Positions 1-8,465 of a DNA stretch of 64,000 bases are shown here, one piece after another. Both the position numbers and the translations under genes were made by a program. Within the stretch, counting starts at the first letter, position 1. Each line of letters starts with the position of its first letter. The notes beneath the pieces were generated by a model. It had not been told where the DNA came from and ran no database searches. It saw only the letters and a list, made by a program, of their open reading frames with translations. Origin of the DNA: a bacterium (lineage in GTDB: Bacteria > Zhuqueibacterota > QNDG01 > JAFGCO01); contig JAFGCO010000034.1 in assembly GCA_016932575.1 (NCBI GenBank), forward strand, positions 1 through 64,000. Direction: 5' to 3'.

Positions 1-162
1 CAATGTCCAGACACGAACCTTTTTGATGTGAACCGACCGATCACCAGAAGCCACAAATTCCAGAAGATGTTGGTAATTGATATTGTCTAATGAGTTGATT
101 TGAAGACCGGCGATAAATTCTTTGAACTCTCGAAGTCTTAATGCGAATGCCTCAATTGTAAG
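1..162 (-). pseudogene. Fragment of a probable tyrosine recombinase (N-terminal core-binding region), cut by the window edge
   Basis: The minus strand is open from about 162 to the window edge and encodes 54 residues that read like a real protein. It starts L-T-I-E-A-F-A-L-R-L-R-E-F and continues through N-Y-Q-H-L-L-E-F-V-A and S-V-H-I-K-K-V-R-V-W-T-L. That pattern of short helices resembles the SAM-like core-binding domain of XerC/D-type integrases; this is a by-eye judgement without a search. No ATG, GTG or TTG lies in frame before the upstream stop, so the 5' end seems missing. Kelch coding sequence on the opposite strand begins at about 162, so the two fragments meet head to head. The catalytic domain, if present, lies outside the window. 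Confidence 0.4.
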
Positions 163-1406
163 GAAAACTCTATGTATTCGGAGGCGCGACCTTCAATCAC
201 GGTTTGTCAAAAGGCGACCAGGTCAACCGGTACAATGATTCCTGGTGCTATAATCCCCTTCTGCAGACATGGGAAAAAATAACGCCCGGAAATGAACCGC
301 CTTCGGCCCGTGAAGGTCACACAACCGTGACGATTGGCGGCAAGATTTATCATCTGTTCGGTGAAGACAACGGGGGTGTGAAAAATGATATATGGTAATA
401 TGACCCGGAGTCCCGTAAGTGGTCCGTGATTCAGGTGAACGGGGGCGCAGCCCCGGACTCGTGCAAGTGGGCCGCGGCCGCGGCCCATAATGGCAATATC
501 TATGTGAGCGGCGGGCAGGATGCCTCGGGCGAAAACCGCATGGATGGATGGCGGTACAATTTTGTCGAGAATACCTGGAATCCATGGGTCAATCACGCTC
601 CCTGTGCCGGGCACACCATGATTTTATATTTGAATTATCTGCTGGCCTTCGGGGGTATGCGATGGAACGACCAGGACTTCCGGGATGATTTCCGGTCCTG
701 CGATCCGGCCAAAGAGAATGAATTCAGATATATTTATCCAAAAGGGGATGTGCCGGCAGGGCGCGCGTTCCATGCGGCGGCCACAGACGGAAAAAAATGT
801 TATATTTTCGGCGGCAAGGGAAATCTCGGGGCTTTTCTGGAATCCCACGGCATCAGTATCATGCCGGACAAGGACTTTTCAGGCGGTGTTCTGAAAGCCT
901 GGCCGGGTGTGGGACTCATTCTGCTTCAGGCGGCTTTTTCGGATCTTGATATGATGAACAAGCGGCATATGCAAGGCTCAGGCGCCGAGGAATATGCGGG
1001 CTCGATTTATCTTTTCGGGGGAATGGATCCCGACAACAAGGCGGTCAATTCTTTTTACCGGTACGATATCGCTTCGGATTCATGGGAAGACCTGACAGAT
1101 GCCCAGGATGATGTCGAGTCCGGCCTGCCAGTGGGATTTTCATTGTCGGCTTATCCCAATCCGTTCAATGCATCAGTCACCATTCGGTACATACTTTCCG
1201 GAAGCGCCCCGGTAAAAATCACCATTTACAATAATTTCGGCCGGGTGGTGCGGATTTTTAGTGACAGGCTTCAACCGGCAGGGGATCAGCACGTGACCTG
1301 GGATGGCAGGGATCAGCACGGATACGCGCTTCCCAGCGGGATTTATATTTGTCAAATGAAATCCGCCGGATATCTACAATCGGTTAAGCTGACATTACTG
1401 TGGTGA
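162..1406 (+). pseudogene. Broken Kelch-repeat secreted protein with C-terminal sorting domain
   Basis: Kelch-type repeats run in one frame from about 162 (GKLYVFGG) to a stop at 1404-1406. Repeated F-G-G / Y-x-F-G-G turns and W-spaced strands point to a beta-propeller. The frame is interrupted by TAA at 396-398, exactly between NDIW and YDPESRKW, where Kelch repeats normally read W-x-Y-D. A second in-frame TAA lies at 159-161, just before the recognisable Kelch sequence, and the start codon and signal peptide are missing. The last 90 residues contain YPNPFN and a G-I-Y strand typical of FlgD-like/type IX sorting domains, so the ancestor was secreted. The part after the stop could only restart at GTG 426, with no good ribosome site. 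Sequencing error is an alternative for the internal stop but would not explain the missing 5' end. Confidence 0.7.
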
Positions 1407-1487
1407 GTCGGGACCTGGCATCGGCAATCAATGAAGAAATGTCCGGACGGATTGATTTCAGAGGCTTTTAAATAATTCTGATCATGG

Positions 1488-1516
1488 TTGACAATTTGGT
1501 CAGAATCCTTTATATT
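1488..1516 (+). promoter_or_regulatory. Sigma70-type promoter of the efp-acc-gcv operon
   Basis: TTGACA at 1488-1493 and TATATT at 1511-1516 are separated by exactly 17 bases, close to the ideal housekeeping promoter. It lies 95 bases before efp with no gene between. Transcription would start at about 1522-1524. Confidence 0.75.
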
Positions 1517-1521
1517 TAATG

Positions 1522-1545
1522 CGCCTGTCTGTCAGCCGACAGGCG
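1522..1545 (+). other. Hairpin at the predicted 5' end of the efp operon mRNA
   Basis: CGCCTGTC (1522-1529) and GACAGGCG (1538-1545) form a perfect 8-bp stem with an 8-base loop. It starts at or within two bases of the predicted transcription start. There is no U-tract, so it is not a terminator. A 5'-terminal stem that protects the transcript from degradation is the simplest reading; a protein-binding site is the alternative. Confidence 0.5.
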
Positions 1546-1610
1546 TAAGTATACTGAATGCTTAATAAGTGAATCATCCAGGATAAACAGATTCAAAAAA
1601 AGAGGAATTT

Positions 1611-2171
1611 ATGGCAAGCACGACAGATTTTCGTAATGGTCTGGTTATTCGTTTCGATAATGAGCTCTGGACCATTGTGGAATTTCAACATGTCAAGCCG
1701 GGAAAAGGAGGAGCGTTTGTGCGCACCCGTCTGAAAAATGTGAAAACAGGGCGGGTTTTAGACAAAACATACCGGTCGGGTGAGAAAGTGGAGGATGTGC
1801 GGCTCGAAAAAAAGAAATATCAGTATCTCTATGGAAGCGATAATGAGTATGTATTTATGGATATGCAGACCTATGAACAAATACACCTTAACAATGAGGT
1901 TGTGGGACAAACGTCAAAATTTATTAAAGACGGCATGGAAGTGGAAATCCTGTTTGGTGAAGGAGAGGCATTAGGTGTGGAGGCTCCGATTTTTGTAGAA
2001 TTGCAAATTGTTAAAACAGATCCGGGTGTCAAGGGAGATACGGCATCCGGAGGTAACAAGCCCGCCACACTGGAAACAGGCGCTGTTGTTCAGGTGCCCC
2101 TGTTCATTCAGGAGGGCGAAACCATCAAAGTGGATACGCGCACGGAAACCTATGTGGAGCGGGTTAAATAA
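1611..2171 (+). CDS. efp: Elongation factor P
   Basis: EF-P binds the ribosome between the P and E sites and relieves stalling at consecutive prolines. The 186-residue product has the usual three-domain length. The N-terminal KOW-like domain carries the loop P-G-K-G-G-A-F-V, with the lysine that is post-translationally modified in many EF-Ps at position 32. The C-terminal OB domain ends in the typical G-E-x-I-x-V-D-T-R-T-x-x-Y-x-x-R pattern. ATG 1611 follows AGAGGA with good spacing. It is the first gene of a tight operon (12 bases to accB), and the efp-accB-accC order is common in bacteria. No modification enzyme is encoded in the window. Confidence 0.97.
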   Translation: MASTTDFRNGLVIRFDNELWTIVEFQHVKPGKGGAFVRTRLKNVKTGRVLDKTYRSGEKVEDVRLEKKKYQYLYGSDNEYVFMDMQTYEQIHLNNEVVGQTSKFIKDGMEVEILFGEGEALGVEAPIFVELQIVKTDPGVKGDTASGGNKPATLETGAVVQVPLFIQEGETIKVDTRTETYVERVK

Positions 2172-2183
2172 AGGGGAGCATCA

Positions 2184-2657
2184 ATGGATATTGCGAATAT
2201 CAAGAAACTTATTAAATTGGTGGAATCCAGTCAGATCAATGAATTGGAAGTCCAGGATGAAGGATTGCAGGTGCGCATTGTGAAAAATGCGGCCGGGACA
2301 ATGCCAGCCGCCCCTGCGGTTATTGCTGCTTCCCCTTCTGTGCATGAACCTGCGGATTATTCCACGCATATCCAGGAAGCGAAAGTTGAAAAAACAGATG
2401 TGAAGGGTCAGGATAATGTGGTTGAAATTCTTTCTCCCATGGTGGGAACCTTTTACCGCGCGCCCGCGCCTGATGCCAAATCTTATGTCAACGAGGGCGA
2501 TACGATTCAACCGGGTCAGATTTTATGCATTATTGAAGCCATGAAGCTGATGAATGAAATTGAAGCGGAAATTTCCGGAAAAGTGGTTCAGGTTCTGGTG
2601 GACAATGCTCAACCTGTGGAATACAATCAACCTCTGTTTTTAGTGGAAAAAATCTGA
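2184..2657 (+). CDS. accB: Biotin carboxyl carrier protein of acetyl-CoA carboxylase
   Basis: This protein carries the biotin that shuttles carboxyl groups between biotin carboxylase and carboxyltransferase in malonyl-CoA synthesis. The 157 residues comprise an N-terminal association segment, a flexible Pro/Ala linker at about 38-75, and a C-terminal biotinyl domain with E-A-M-K-L-M-N, where Lys121 is the biotinylation site. The thumb sequence typical of AccB is consistent with acetyl-CoA carboxylase rather than another biotin enzyme, and accC follows 37 bases downstream. ATG 2184 is preceded by AAGGGGAG. The carboxyltransferase genes accA and accD are not in the window. Confidence 0.95.
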   Translation: MDIANIKKLIKLVESSQINELEVQDEGLQVRIVKNAAGTMPAAPAVIAASPSVHEPADYSTHIQEAKVEKTDVKGQDNVVEILSPMVGTFYRAPAPDAKSYVNEGDTIQPGQILCIIEAMKLMNEIEAEISGKVVQVLVDNAQPVEYNQPLFLVEKI

Positions 2658-2694
2658 TATCTTGAAAATGCCAATTTGATAACAGGATGTGCCA

Positions 2695-4050
2695 TTGAGT
2701 CATAAAATTTTAATTGCCAACCGGGGAGAAATAGCGCTTCGGGTCATCCGGGCATGTAAAGAGCTGGGACTCCATACAGTCGCTGTATATTCACAGGCGG
2801 ATGTGGACTGCCTGCATGTCCGGTTTGCAGATGAAGCCGTCTGCATCGGTCCTCCCGCACCTGCAGAAAGCTATTTGAATATTCCGCGCATCATCAGTGC
2901 TGCAGAAATTACCAATGCCGATGCCATGCATCCTGGATATGGTTTTCTGGCCGAAAATGCGAAATTTGCCGAGATCTGTGAAACCTCCGGTATCACATTC
3001 ATCGGTCCCACACCGGAAATGATTTCCAAAATGGGCGATAAGATCTATGCCAAAAGCACCATGAAAAAGGCAGGGGTGCCGGTGATTCCCGGAAGTGAGG
3101 GGGGTGTGAAAAGCGAAGGCGAAGCTGAAGAATTGGCCCGGTCGACAGGCTTCCCGGTTATTATCAAGGCGGCCGCGGGCGGAGGTGGCCGGGGCATGCG
3201 CATTGTCCGGGAGCCTTCGCAAATTTCCAAGGCATTTTCAGCCGCAAAAACCGAAGCTCAGGCCGGCTTCGGCGATTCAACTGTCTATATTGAACGATAC
3301 TTTGAGTCTCCACACCATGTAGAAGTACAGCTTTTGGGGAATGGCAAAGGCAAAGTTATAGCTCTGGGAGAACGGGATTGCAGTATTCAGCGAAAACATC
3401 AGAAACTGATCGAGGAATCGCCCTCACCGGCAGTGACCCCGGAGATACGGAAAAATATGATGGCCGCGGCCATTGCCGGCGCGGAGGCTGTCAATTACCG
3501 GTCCGCAGGAACTGTTGAGTTTTTATTGGACGAGAAAAAACAATTCTATTTTATGGAAATGAATACACGGATTCAAGTGGAACATCCTGTGACTGAAATG
3601 GTGTTTAATGTTGATTTGATCAAAGAACAGATTCGGGTGGCTTTCGGGGATGATTTCAAACATACACATGCGAATATTGAACCGGTCGGGCATGCCATCG
3701 AGTGCCGTATTAATGCTGAAGATCCTTTTGAAGGATTCCGACCCATGCCGGGAGAAATCACAAGCTTTCATACACCAGGAGGCTTGGGAGTTCGTGTCGA
3801 TACCCATGCATACGCCAATTACAAAATACCGCCATTTTATGATTCTTTACTGGCCAAACTGATCGTGCATGGTTACGACCGCAGAGAAGCGCTGGAACGC
3901 ATGAAACGGGCGCTGGAAGAATTCGTGATCGAAGGTGTACCCACGACGATCCCGTTTCACAAGCAGGTAATGAAAGACGATCGATTTGTCCGGGGAGAAT
4001 TCAATACTCACTTTCTTGATCATTTTACTATGGAAGCTGACAGTGATTAA
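2695..4050 (+). CDS. accC: Acetyl-CoA carboxylase, biotin carboxylase subunit
   Basis: The enzyme carries out ATP-dependent carboxylation of AccB-bound biotin. The order is an N-terminal pre-ATP-grasp domain ([10 protein letters not shown]), an ATP-grasp domain with the glycine-rich loop GGGGRGMRI at about 163-171 and [14 protein letters not shown] at about 288-301, and the biotin carboxylase C-terminal domain. Length (451 residues) matches E. coli AccC (449). I chose TTG 2695 because AGGA at 2684-2687 is 7 bases before it, and [12 protein letters not shown] aligns with the usual N-terminus. GTG 2689 is in frame but only one base from that ribosome site. Confidence 0.95.
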   Translation: MSHKILIANRGEIALRVIRACKELGLHTVAVYSQADVDCLHVRFADEAVCIGPPAPAESYLNIPRIISAAEITNADAMHPGYGFLAENAKFAEICETSGITFIGPTPEMISKMGDKIYAKSTMKKAGVPVIPGSEGGVKSEGEAEELARSTGFPVIIKAAAGGGGRGMRIVREPSQISKAFSAAKTEAQAGFGDSTVYIERYFESPHHVEVQLLGNGKGKVIALGERDCSIQRKHQKLIEESPSPAVTPEIRKNMMAAAIAGAEAVNYRSAGTVEFLLDEKKQFYFMEMNTRIQVEHPVTEMVFNVDLIKEQIRVAFGDDFKHTHANIEPVGHAIECRINAEDPFEGFRPMPGEITSFHTPGGLGVRVDTHAYANYKIPPFYDSLLAKLIVHGYDRREALERMKRALEEFVIEGVPTTIPFHKQVMKDDRFVRGEFNTHFLDHFTMEADSD

Positions 4051-4080
4051 TCCCATAAATCTAACTGGAAGGGTAACACG

Positions 4081-4464
4081 ATGAACATTCCGTCAAATTT
4101 AAAATATACGAGGGAGCATGAGTGGGTGAAATTGGATGGAGAGGTGGTTACCATAGGCATTACTGATTACGCGCAGGGAGAATTGGGAGACGTTGTATTT
4201 ATAGAATTGCCATCGGAAGGAAGCGCGACAGATAAAATGAAGCCTTGCGGCAGTATTGAAGCTGTTAAGACGGTTTCCGATGTTTTTTCTCCTGTTACAG
4301 GTGAGGTCATTGAAGTGAATTCCAAATTAGAAACCAATCCACAGGCCGTTAATCAGGATCCTTACGGAGAAGGCTGGATGCTGAAGATCAAACTGGTTAA
4401 TGCCGGGGAATTGGAAGATTTGTTATCCGCAAATGCGTATCGGGAAATGATTGAGGCAGAATAG
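4081..4464 (+). CDS. gcvH: Glycine cleavage system H protein
   Basis: This lipoyl carrier shuttles the aminomethyl group between the P, T and L proteins of the glycine cleavage system. The 127 residues fit the family (about 125-130). The lipoylation motif G-S-I-E-A-V-K-T-V-S-D-V puts the lipoyl lysine at position 63, and the C-terminal N-P-Q-A-V-N-Q-D-P-Y-G-E-G-W motif is intact. ATG 4081 follows GGAAGG at good distance. It sits 30 bases after accC and 66 before gcvPA, so it is part of the same operon. In some bacteria GcvH also supplies lipoate for relay, so acting with gcvPA is likely but not its only possible job. Confidence 0.97.
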   Translation: MNIPSNLKYTREHEWVKLDGEVVTIGITDYAQGELGDVVFIELPSEGSATDKMKPCGSIEAVKTVSDVFSPVTGEVIEVNSKLETNPQAVNQDPYGEGWMLKIKLVNAGELEDLLSANAYREMIEAE

Positions 4465-4530
4465 TCACAAATATATATTTTCCGGGTATTATTCGTGTTC
4501 AAATAAAAAGAAGCAGTCGGGGAATTTTTC

Positions 4531-5871
4531 ATGCCGTTTATTCCTACCACAGAGCAAAATCGCAAGGCCATGCTGCAGGCGATTGGTGTCTCCGATTTTG
4601 AAGAATTATTAAACGACATCCCCAAGGCAGTTCGACTCAAAGGAGAATTGAATTTACCCTCCCAGTTATCGGAACTGGAGGTGACGAACCTGATTCAGCA
4701 AATAGCCAATCAAAATGCTCATGCCGGTACCCATGCCTGTTTTCTTGGGGGAGGCGCCTATGATCATTTCATCCCGGCGGCTGTAGATCATCTGATCTCA
4801 CGTTCCGAATTTACAACAGCCTATACGCCTTATCAGCCGGAAGTGGCCCAGGGCAATTTGCAGGCTATCTATGAATATCAGTCCATGATTGCGGAACTCA
4901 CAGGTATGGATGTGGCCAATGCCTCAATGTATGACGGAGGGTCGGCGCTTGCTGAAGCCGCGCTTCTGGCAAACGGGCAGACCGGACGTCCGGATATTTT
5001 AATATCAAAATCCGTACATCCGTATTATCGGAGAATTGTGAATACCTACGGCCATCGAAGCGGCATGACAATCCGGGAAATCGGCCTTAAAAACGGCATT
5101 ACAGACACAGATCACCTGAAAGAGATGCTTGGAGACCAAACAGCCGGGCTCCTTGTTCAGCATCCCAATTTCTTTGGATTACTGGAGCCGGTTGATGCAT
5201 TGAATTCCCTCGTCCATCATGCGGGAGCGTTATATATTGTGTCTTCGGATCCCATTTCTCTGGGAATTTTAAAACCGCCGGGAGCCTTTGGTGCAGATGT
5301 TGTCACCGGAGAAGGCCAGGTCCTGGGTAATCCGCTCAATTTTGGCGGACCTTATGTAGGTATATTCGCTGTAAAAAGAGAACTGGTACGCCGTCTGCCG
5401 GGAAGGCTGGTTGGGGTGACCCAGGATACAAAAGGCAGACGTGGATTTGTGCTCACTTTACAAACCCGGGAGCAGCATATCCGTCGGGATAAAGCCACCT
5501 CTTCCATCTGTACCAACGAACAGCTCTGCGCATTGGCATCCACAGTTTATCTGGCACTTATGGGAAAACAGGGCATTCCGAAAGTCGCTGAATTGTGCAT
5601 TCAGAAAGCGCACTATCTGGCAGAACAAATACAAAAACTTGACGGTTTTTCATTGATGTTCGACCCGCCGTTTTTCAAAGAATTTGCTGTACGATGTCCG
5701 ATGGAGCCGGAAAAAATTATTCACTCCCTGTTAAAAGAGAAAATATTTGCAGGGATCGACCTGAGCCGGTTCGATTATGGCATTCATGATGGATTGCTGA
5801 TTGCTGTGACTGAAAAACGGACCAAAGATGAAATGGACCGGTTTTCGGAGGCGATGAAAAAAGTTATTTGA
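4531..5871 (+). CDS. gcvPA: Glycine dehydrogenase (decarboxylating) subunit 1
   Basis: This is the N-terminal half of the split P protein, which decarboxylates glycine as an alpha2-beta2 enzyme. The 446 residues match the family length. Diagnostic stretches are the N-terminal M-P-F-I-P-T-T, H-A-G-T-H-A-C-F-L-G-G-G, the Y-T-P-Y-Q-P-E motif, and T-K-G-R-R-G-F-V-L-T-L-Q-T-R-E-Q-H-I-R-R-D-K-A (given here in spaced letters). The PLP lysine lies in the partner subunit GcvPB, whose gene normally follows but is absent here; about 200 bases of non-coding DNA follow instead. ATG 4531 follows CGGGGAA. gcvT and lpd are also not in the window. Confidence 0.95.
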   Translation: MPFIPTTEQNRKAMLQAIGVSDFEELLNDIPKAVRLKGELNLPSQLSELEVTNLIQQIANQNAHAGTHACFLGGGAYDHFIPAAVDHLISRSEFTTAYTPYQPEVAQGNLQAIYEYQSMIAELTGMDVANASMYDGGSALAEAALLANGQTGRPDILISKSVHPYYRRIVNTYGHRSGMTIREIGLKNGITDTDHLKEMLGDQTAGLLVQHPNFFGLLEPVDALNSLVHHAGALYIVSSDPISLGILKPPGAFGADVVTGEGQVLGNPLNFGGPYVGIFAVKRELVRRLPGRLVGVTQDTKGRRGFVLTLQTREQHIRRDKATSSICTNEQLCALASTVYLALMGKQGIPKVAELCIQKAHYLAEQIQKLDGFSLMFDPPFFKEFAVRCPMEPEKIIHSLLKEKIFAGIDLSRFDYGIHDGLLIAVTEKRTKDEMDRFSEAMKKVI

Positions 5872-6076
5872 CGGATCCGGCTGCTTCTCCTGATAACATC
5901 CGTTGCCATGGTTCCCCATATTTTTTTTCAGGTTATCTTAACAGACAGACGGCTGTTCCGGTGCACGATATCAGGCATTGATTATTTCAATAACAATCAT
6001 TTTTATGTATTCATTTTTAAGTAAATACAATGCATTTTTTCTATAAAGGTTCACCTTGAATGTCAAGGGAGGTTTT

Positions 6077-7552
6077 ATGAAAACGCTTCAACTGTTCCTG
6101 ATTTTCGGATGGATAGCCGCGACGTTGTTACTGTTCAATTGTCAGAAGAAACAATCCCGGGCGTTTCATGAATCAGAGACCCAAACCATTGAGGTGGATG
6201 TTCCCCGAACGGATTGGCGGGGGACGATGACTGTGGCGTCAGCAGATACCGGTCTGCTGAGCCGCGTGTTAACTGCCTCGCTTGCCCGAAGATTGAAACC
6301 CCAGGGATTTAAAATCGTTACTAATGCCCTATCTGATAAATCCACGGCTGATTATGTGCTTGATACGAAGGCTGTGCAAAATGAGAATCAACTTGAAATC
6401 GCCTATACATTACGGGATGTAAAAACAGACAGTGTCTATGAAAACCGGATTATCTATGAACAGGAAGCCGTGTTCACTGCGCTTGAAGCAGTTTCGTATC
6501 AGGTGTCTCAAAGTCTGGGCGACACCTCAGTTCAGGAAACACAGTCGGGGACAGTCTCAGATTCGATATTTCAGCGGTTTCTCAAGGCAGAATCCGAGCG
6601 TATGCTGGGGACACCGGCGGCCCTGAACCGGGCAGTTCGGCAATACAAGGAAATTCTCCGTCAGGATTCATTATTTATGGAAGCCTGGATCGGACTGGCC
6701 GAAAGTTATCTTATCCTTATTGAGCAAGGCTGGGAACGGCATCATATCTGGTTAAGTTTGGCACAGCAGGCCGGATTCAAACTTCAGAAATGGTTCCCTG
6801 AAAGTGGGGAAGGGGAAAGCATTCTGGGCCGGATCGCCCTCATTCGGGGTGATTTTCGAAGTGCGGAAGATCATTTTCGTCAGGCCCTTGAAATAAATAA
6901 AAACGGGATGAGCGCCTGGCGGGGGCTGGGACAAATATTCGGGCAGTACGGATTGTATGAACCGGCCCTTCAGATGTATGAACGGGCTCTGGAACTGCAA
7001 CCTTCCGATTTGCAGGCAGGCATCAGCAAAGCCTTGATTCTCGGCGGGCAAGGGCGCCATGATGAATCTGTCATTTTATTGAACCGGCTCATTGCCGCGC
7101 ATCCGAGCACCCTTTATTTACATTCTTTTCTGGCTCTGCAGCTGTATTACCTGAACCAGACTGAAGGGGCCAGGGAGTCCGTGCGTCTGGGATTGGCCGA
7201 CGCCAGTTATCAGCCATTTTCTCATGCGGTGTTGGCCATGATTCTGGCGAAACAGGGCGATCTGGATTCAGCATTGAGTGAAGTGGAACTGGAAGTGAAA
7301 CCCCGGGCAGAGGGCAATGGCTCGCTTGCGACGGCTGTGGCGGCGATTTACGCGTTGCTCGGAAGAAACGGACTGGCCATCCAGTGGCTCGACCATGCGG
7401 TCAATTGGGGCTATCAGGAATATTTCTGGCTGGTGAACGATCCAAATTTTTCAGGACTTCAAGGGGACAAGCGGTTTCAGACGATTTGTGATACCCTGAA
7501 AGTTGTGTATGAAAAAAGAAGGGCATCCTACTTGCAGGATCAAGTATTATAA
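6077..7552 (+). CDS. Outer-envelope lipoprotein with TolB/FlgO-like N-domain and TPR repeats
   Basis: ATG 6077 is chosen because GGGAGG precedes it; a TTG at 6056 in frame has no ribosome site. The 491-residue product begins with a lipoprotein signal (MKTLQLFLIF...LLLFNC), the lipidated Cys being about residue 23. Residues about 35-150 look like the small alpha/beta domain that precedes TPRs in many TPR proteins, with A-D-Y-V-L-D and a Y-T-L-R-D-V-K-T strand. From about 165 to the end there are repeated A/G-spaced helix pairs of TPR type, for example A-L-Q-M-Y-E-R-A-L-E-L-Q-P. TPR proteins usually scaffold complexes; the partner here is unknown. It stands alone, between the gcvPA 3' end and a convergent minus-strand gene. 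Confidence 0.8.
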   Translation: MKTLQLFLIFGWIAATLLLFNCQKKQSRAFHESETQTIEVDVPRTDWRGTMTVASADTGLLSRVLTASLARRLKPQGFKIVTNALSDKSTADYVLDTKAVQNENQLEIAYTLRDVKTDSVYENRIIYEQEAVFTALEAVSYQVSQSLGDTSVQETQSGTVSDSIFQRFLKAESERMLGTPAALNRAVRQYKEILRQDSLFMEAWIGLAESYLILIEQGWERHHIWLSLAQQAGFKLQKWFPESGEGESILGRIALIRGDFRSAEDHFRQALEINKNGMSAWRGLGQIFGQYGLYEPALQMYERALELQPSDLQAGISKALILGGQGRHDESVILLNRLIAAHPSTLYLHSFLALQLYYLNQTEGARESVRLGLADASYQPFSHAVLAMILAKQGDLDSALSEVELEVKPRAEGNGSLATAVAAIYALLGRNGLAIQWLDHAVNWGYQEYFWLVNDPNFSGLQGDKRFQTICDTLKVVYEKRRASYLQDQVL

Positions 7553-7660
7553 TATTTATGTCATGGCCATGAGGGTATTCGAAGGCCTGTGTTCAATATC
7601 ACGAAATCTGTCATTCATTGTATACTGATCGAATCTTGTGATGGGATCCTGGTTGCCCGA

Positions 7661-7897
7661 TTATTTGCACGGGACGATTTTCACCGGCGGATCCTGAATT
7701 TGTTTTTCAAGGGAAATCAGTCTGGACTCTAATTCTGCCGTTTTTTTCTCCAATTCAGCCACTCTTGATTGAAGGTCTGGATCAGTTGCGTGACTCTCAT
7801 TCAATCCGCTTTGAGTGAACGCTGTCAAGATCAATAGAATCAGAATTGATAATAATACAGCCACAAGGATTTGTTTTTGATTCAAGGCTCTTCTCAC
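7661..7897 (-). CDS. Small single-pass membrane protein with coiled coil
   Basis: The 78-residue product has one hydrophobic segment (about 9-28, rich in L/I/V) followed by a heptad-patterned stretch with E-K-K-T-A-E-L-E-S-R-L-I-S-L-E-K-Q-I. It ends in V-P-C-K. I do not recognise a family. GTG 7897 touches the ribosome site AAAGGAG; TTG at 7885, eleven bases after it and giving M-N-Q-K-Q-I-L-V, is the better-spaced start. It lies about 80 bases downstream of the GNAT gene on the same strand and may share its transcript. A short ORF like this could be spurious, but the membrane-plus-coiled-coil pattern and the ribosome site argue for a gene. Confidence 0.6.
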   Translation of the reverse strand: MRRALNQKQILVAVLLSILILLILTAFTQSGLNESHATDPDLQSRVAELEKKTAELESRLISLEKQIQDPPVKIVPCK

Positions 7898-7974
7898 TCC
7901 TTTAAGGTTGACATGGTATATTGCTTTAATGACGCCCGCAATGTTGAAAAGGTTTTAACCGGGGGAATTAAAGA

Positions 7975-8454
7975 CTAAAGCCTTAATTCCAGCTCGAGTT
8001 CATCACGGATGGGGATACCGGTTTCACCGATTTCAGGAATGGATTTGAATTGTCTTGCGTAGGCAATTGAGCGATGATCAATCCGGGCAATTCTGAAACC
8101 GCGCTTTTGATAGAAACGCAGGGCATCGAGATTGTCATTGGTCGTCAACCAGACTTTTGTGCGTTGGTTTTCAGCGGCCAATGTTTTTACAGCGTCCATG
8201 AGTGCGGTTCCAATCCCGATCGAGGGAATCAGGCTGTTTAGTGTGATGATTTCACATGAAAGATCCTCAATTTTATAAGTAACCAATCCCGACTTTCCGT
8301 TCTCCATCCACGCGATAATACCGTCCATCTGATCCGGATAAACGATTTTTTTATGCGCCACAATGAAATCTGCATGCCATTCCTGATGAATGAAATATTT
8401 TATCCATGCTCTGTCCTGATCGGTTACCGGTTTTATATGGAATGGCTGGGTCAT
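7975..8454 (-). CDS. GNAT-family N-acetyltransferase
   Basis: The 159-residue protein shows the GNAT fold order. There is an N-terminal strand and helix (I-K-P-V-T-D-Q-D-R-A-W-I), then the acetyl-CoA pyrophosphate loop S-L-I-P-S-I-G-I-G-T-A-L at about 94-105 (the R/Q-x-x-G-x-G/A type signature). It ends with the N-x-x-A-L-R-F-Y-Q-K-R-G-F motif near 128-140, typical of motif B. The acceptor substrate cannot be told from sequence. The start lies 11 bases after the stop of the upstream MBL-fold gene with no ribosome site of its own, which suggests translational coupling. The product has no signal peptide and is cytosolic, unlike the exported MBL protein. Confidence 0.85.
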   Translation of the reverse strand: MTQPFHIKPVTDQDRAWIKYFIHQEWHADFIVAHKKIVYPDQMDGIIAWMENGKSGLVTYKIEDLSCEIITLNSLIPSIGIGTALMDAVKTLAAENQRTKVWLTTNDNLDALRFYQKRGFRIARIDHRSIAYARQFKSIPEIGETGIPIRDELELELRL

Positions 8455-8465
8455 GGATTCGAGGA

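Noticed and set aside
384-410. Recoding (selenocysteine, pyrrolysine or readthrough) at the Kelch stop codon
   Set aside because: The codon is TAA, which is not used for either amino acid, and no hairpin or readthrough context follows. The gene also lacks its 5' end, so decay is the simpler reading.
2791-3222. Long minus-strand reading frame opposite accC
   Set aside because: It is the antisense shadow of a well-supported gene, lacks a ribosome site and has no recognisable protein features. The same holds for the long antisense frames opposite the TonB receptors and secreted proteins, such as 31102-32181.
7562-7571. 10-bp palindrome CATGGCCATG between convergent genes
   Set aside because: It has no loop, so it cannot fold as a terminator, and it is not near any promoter. 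Likely chance.
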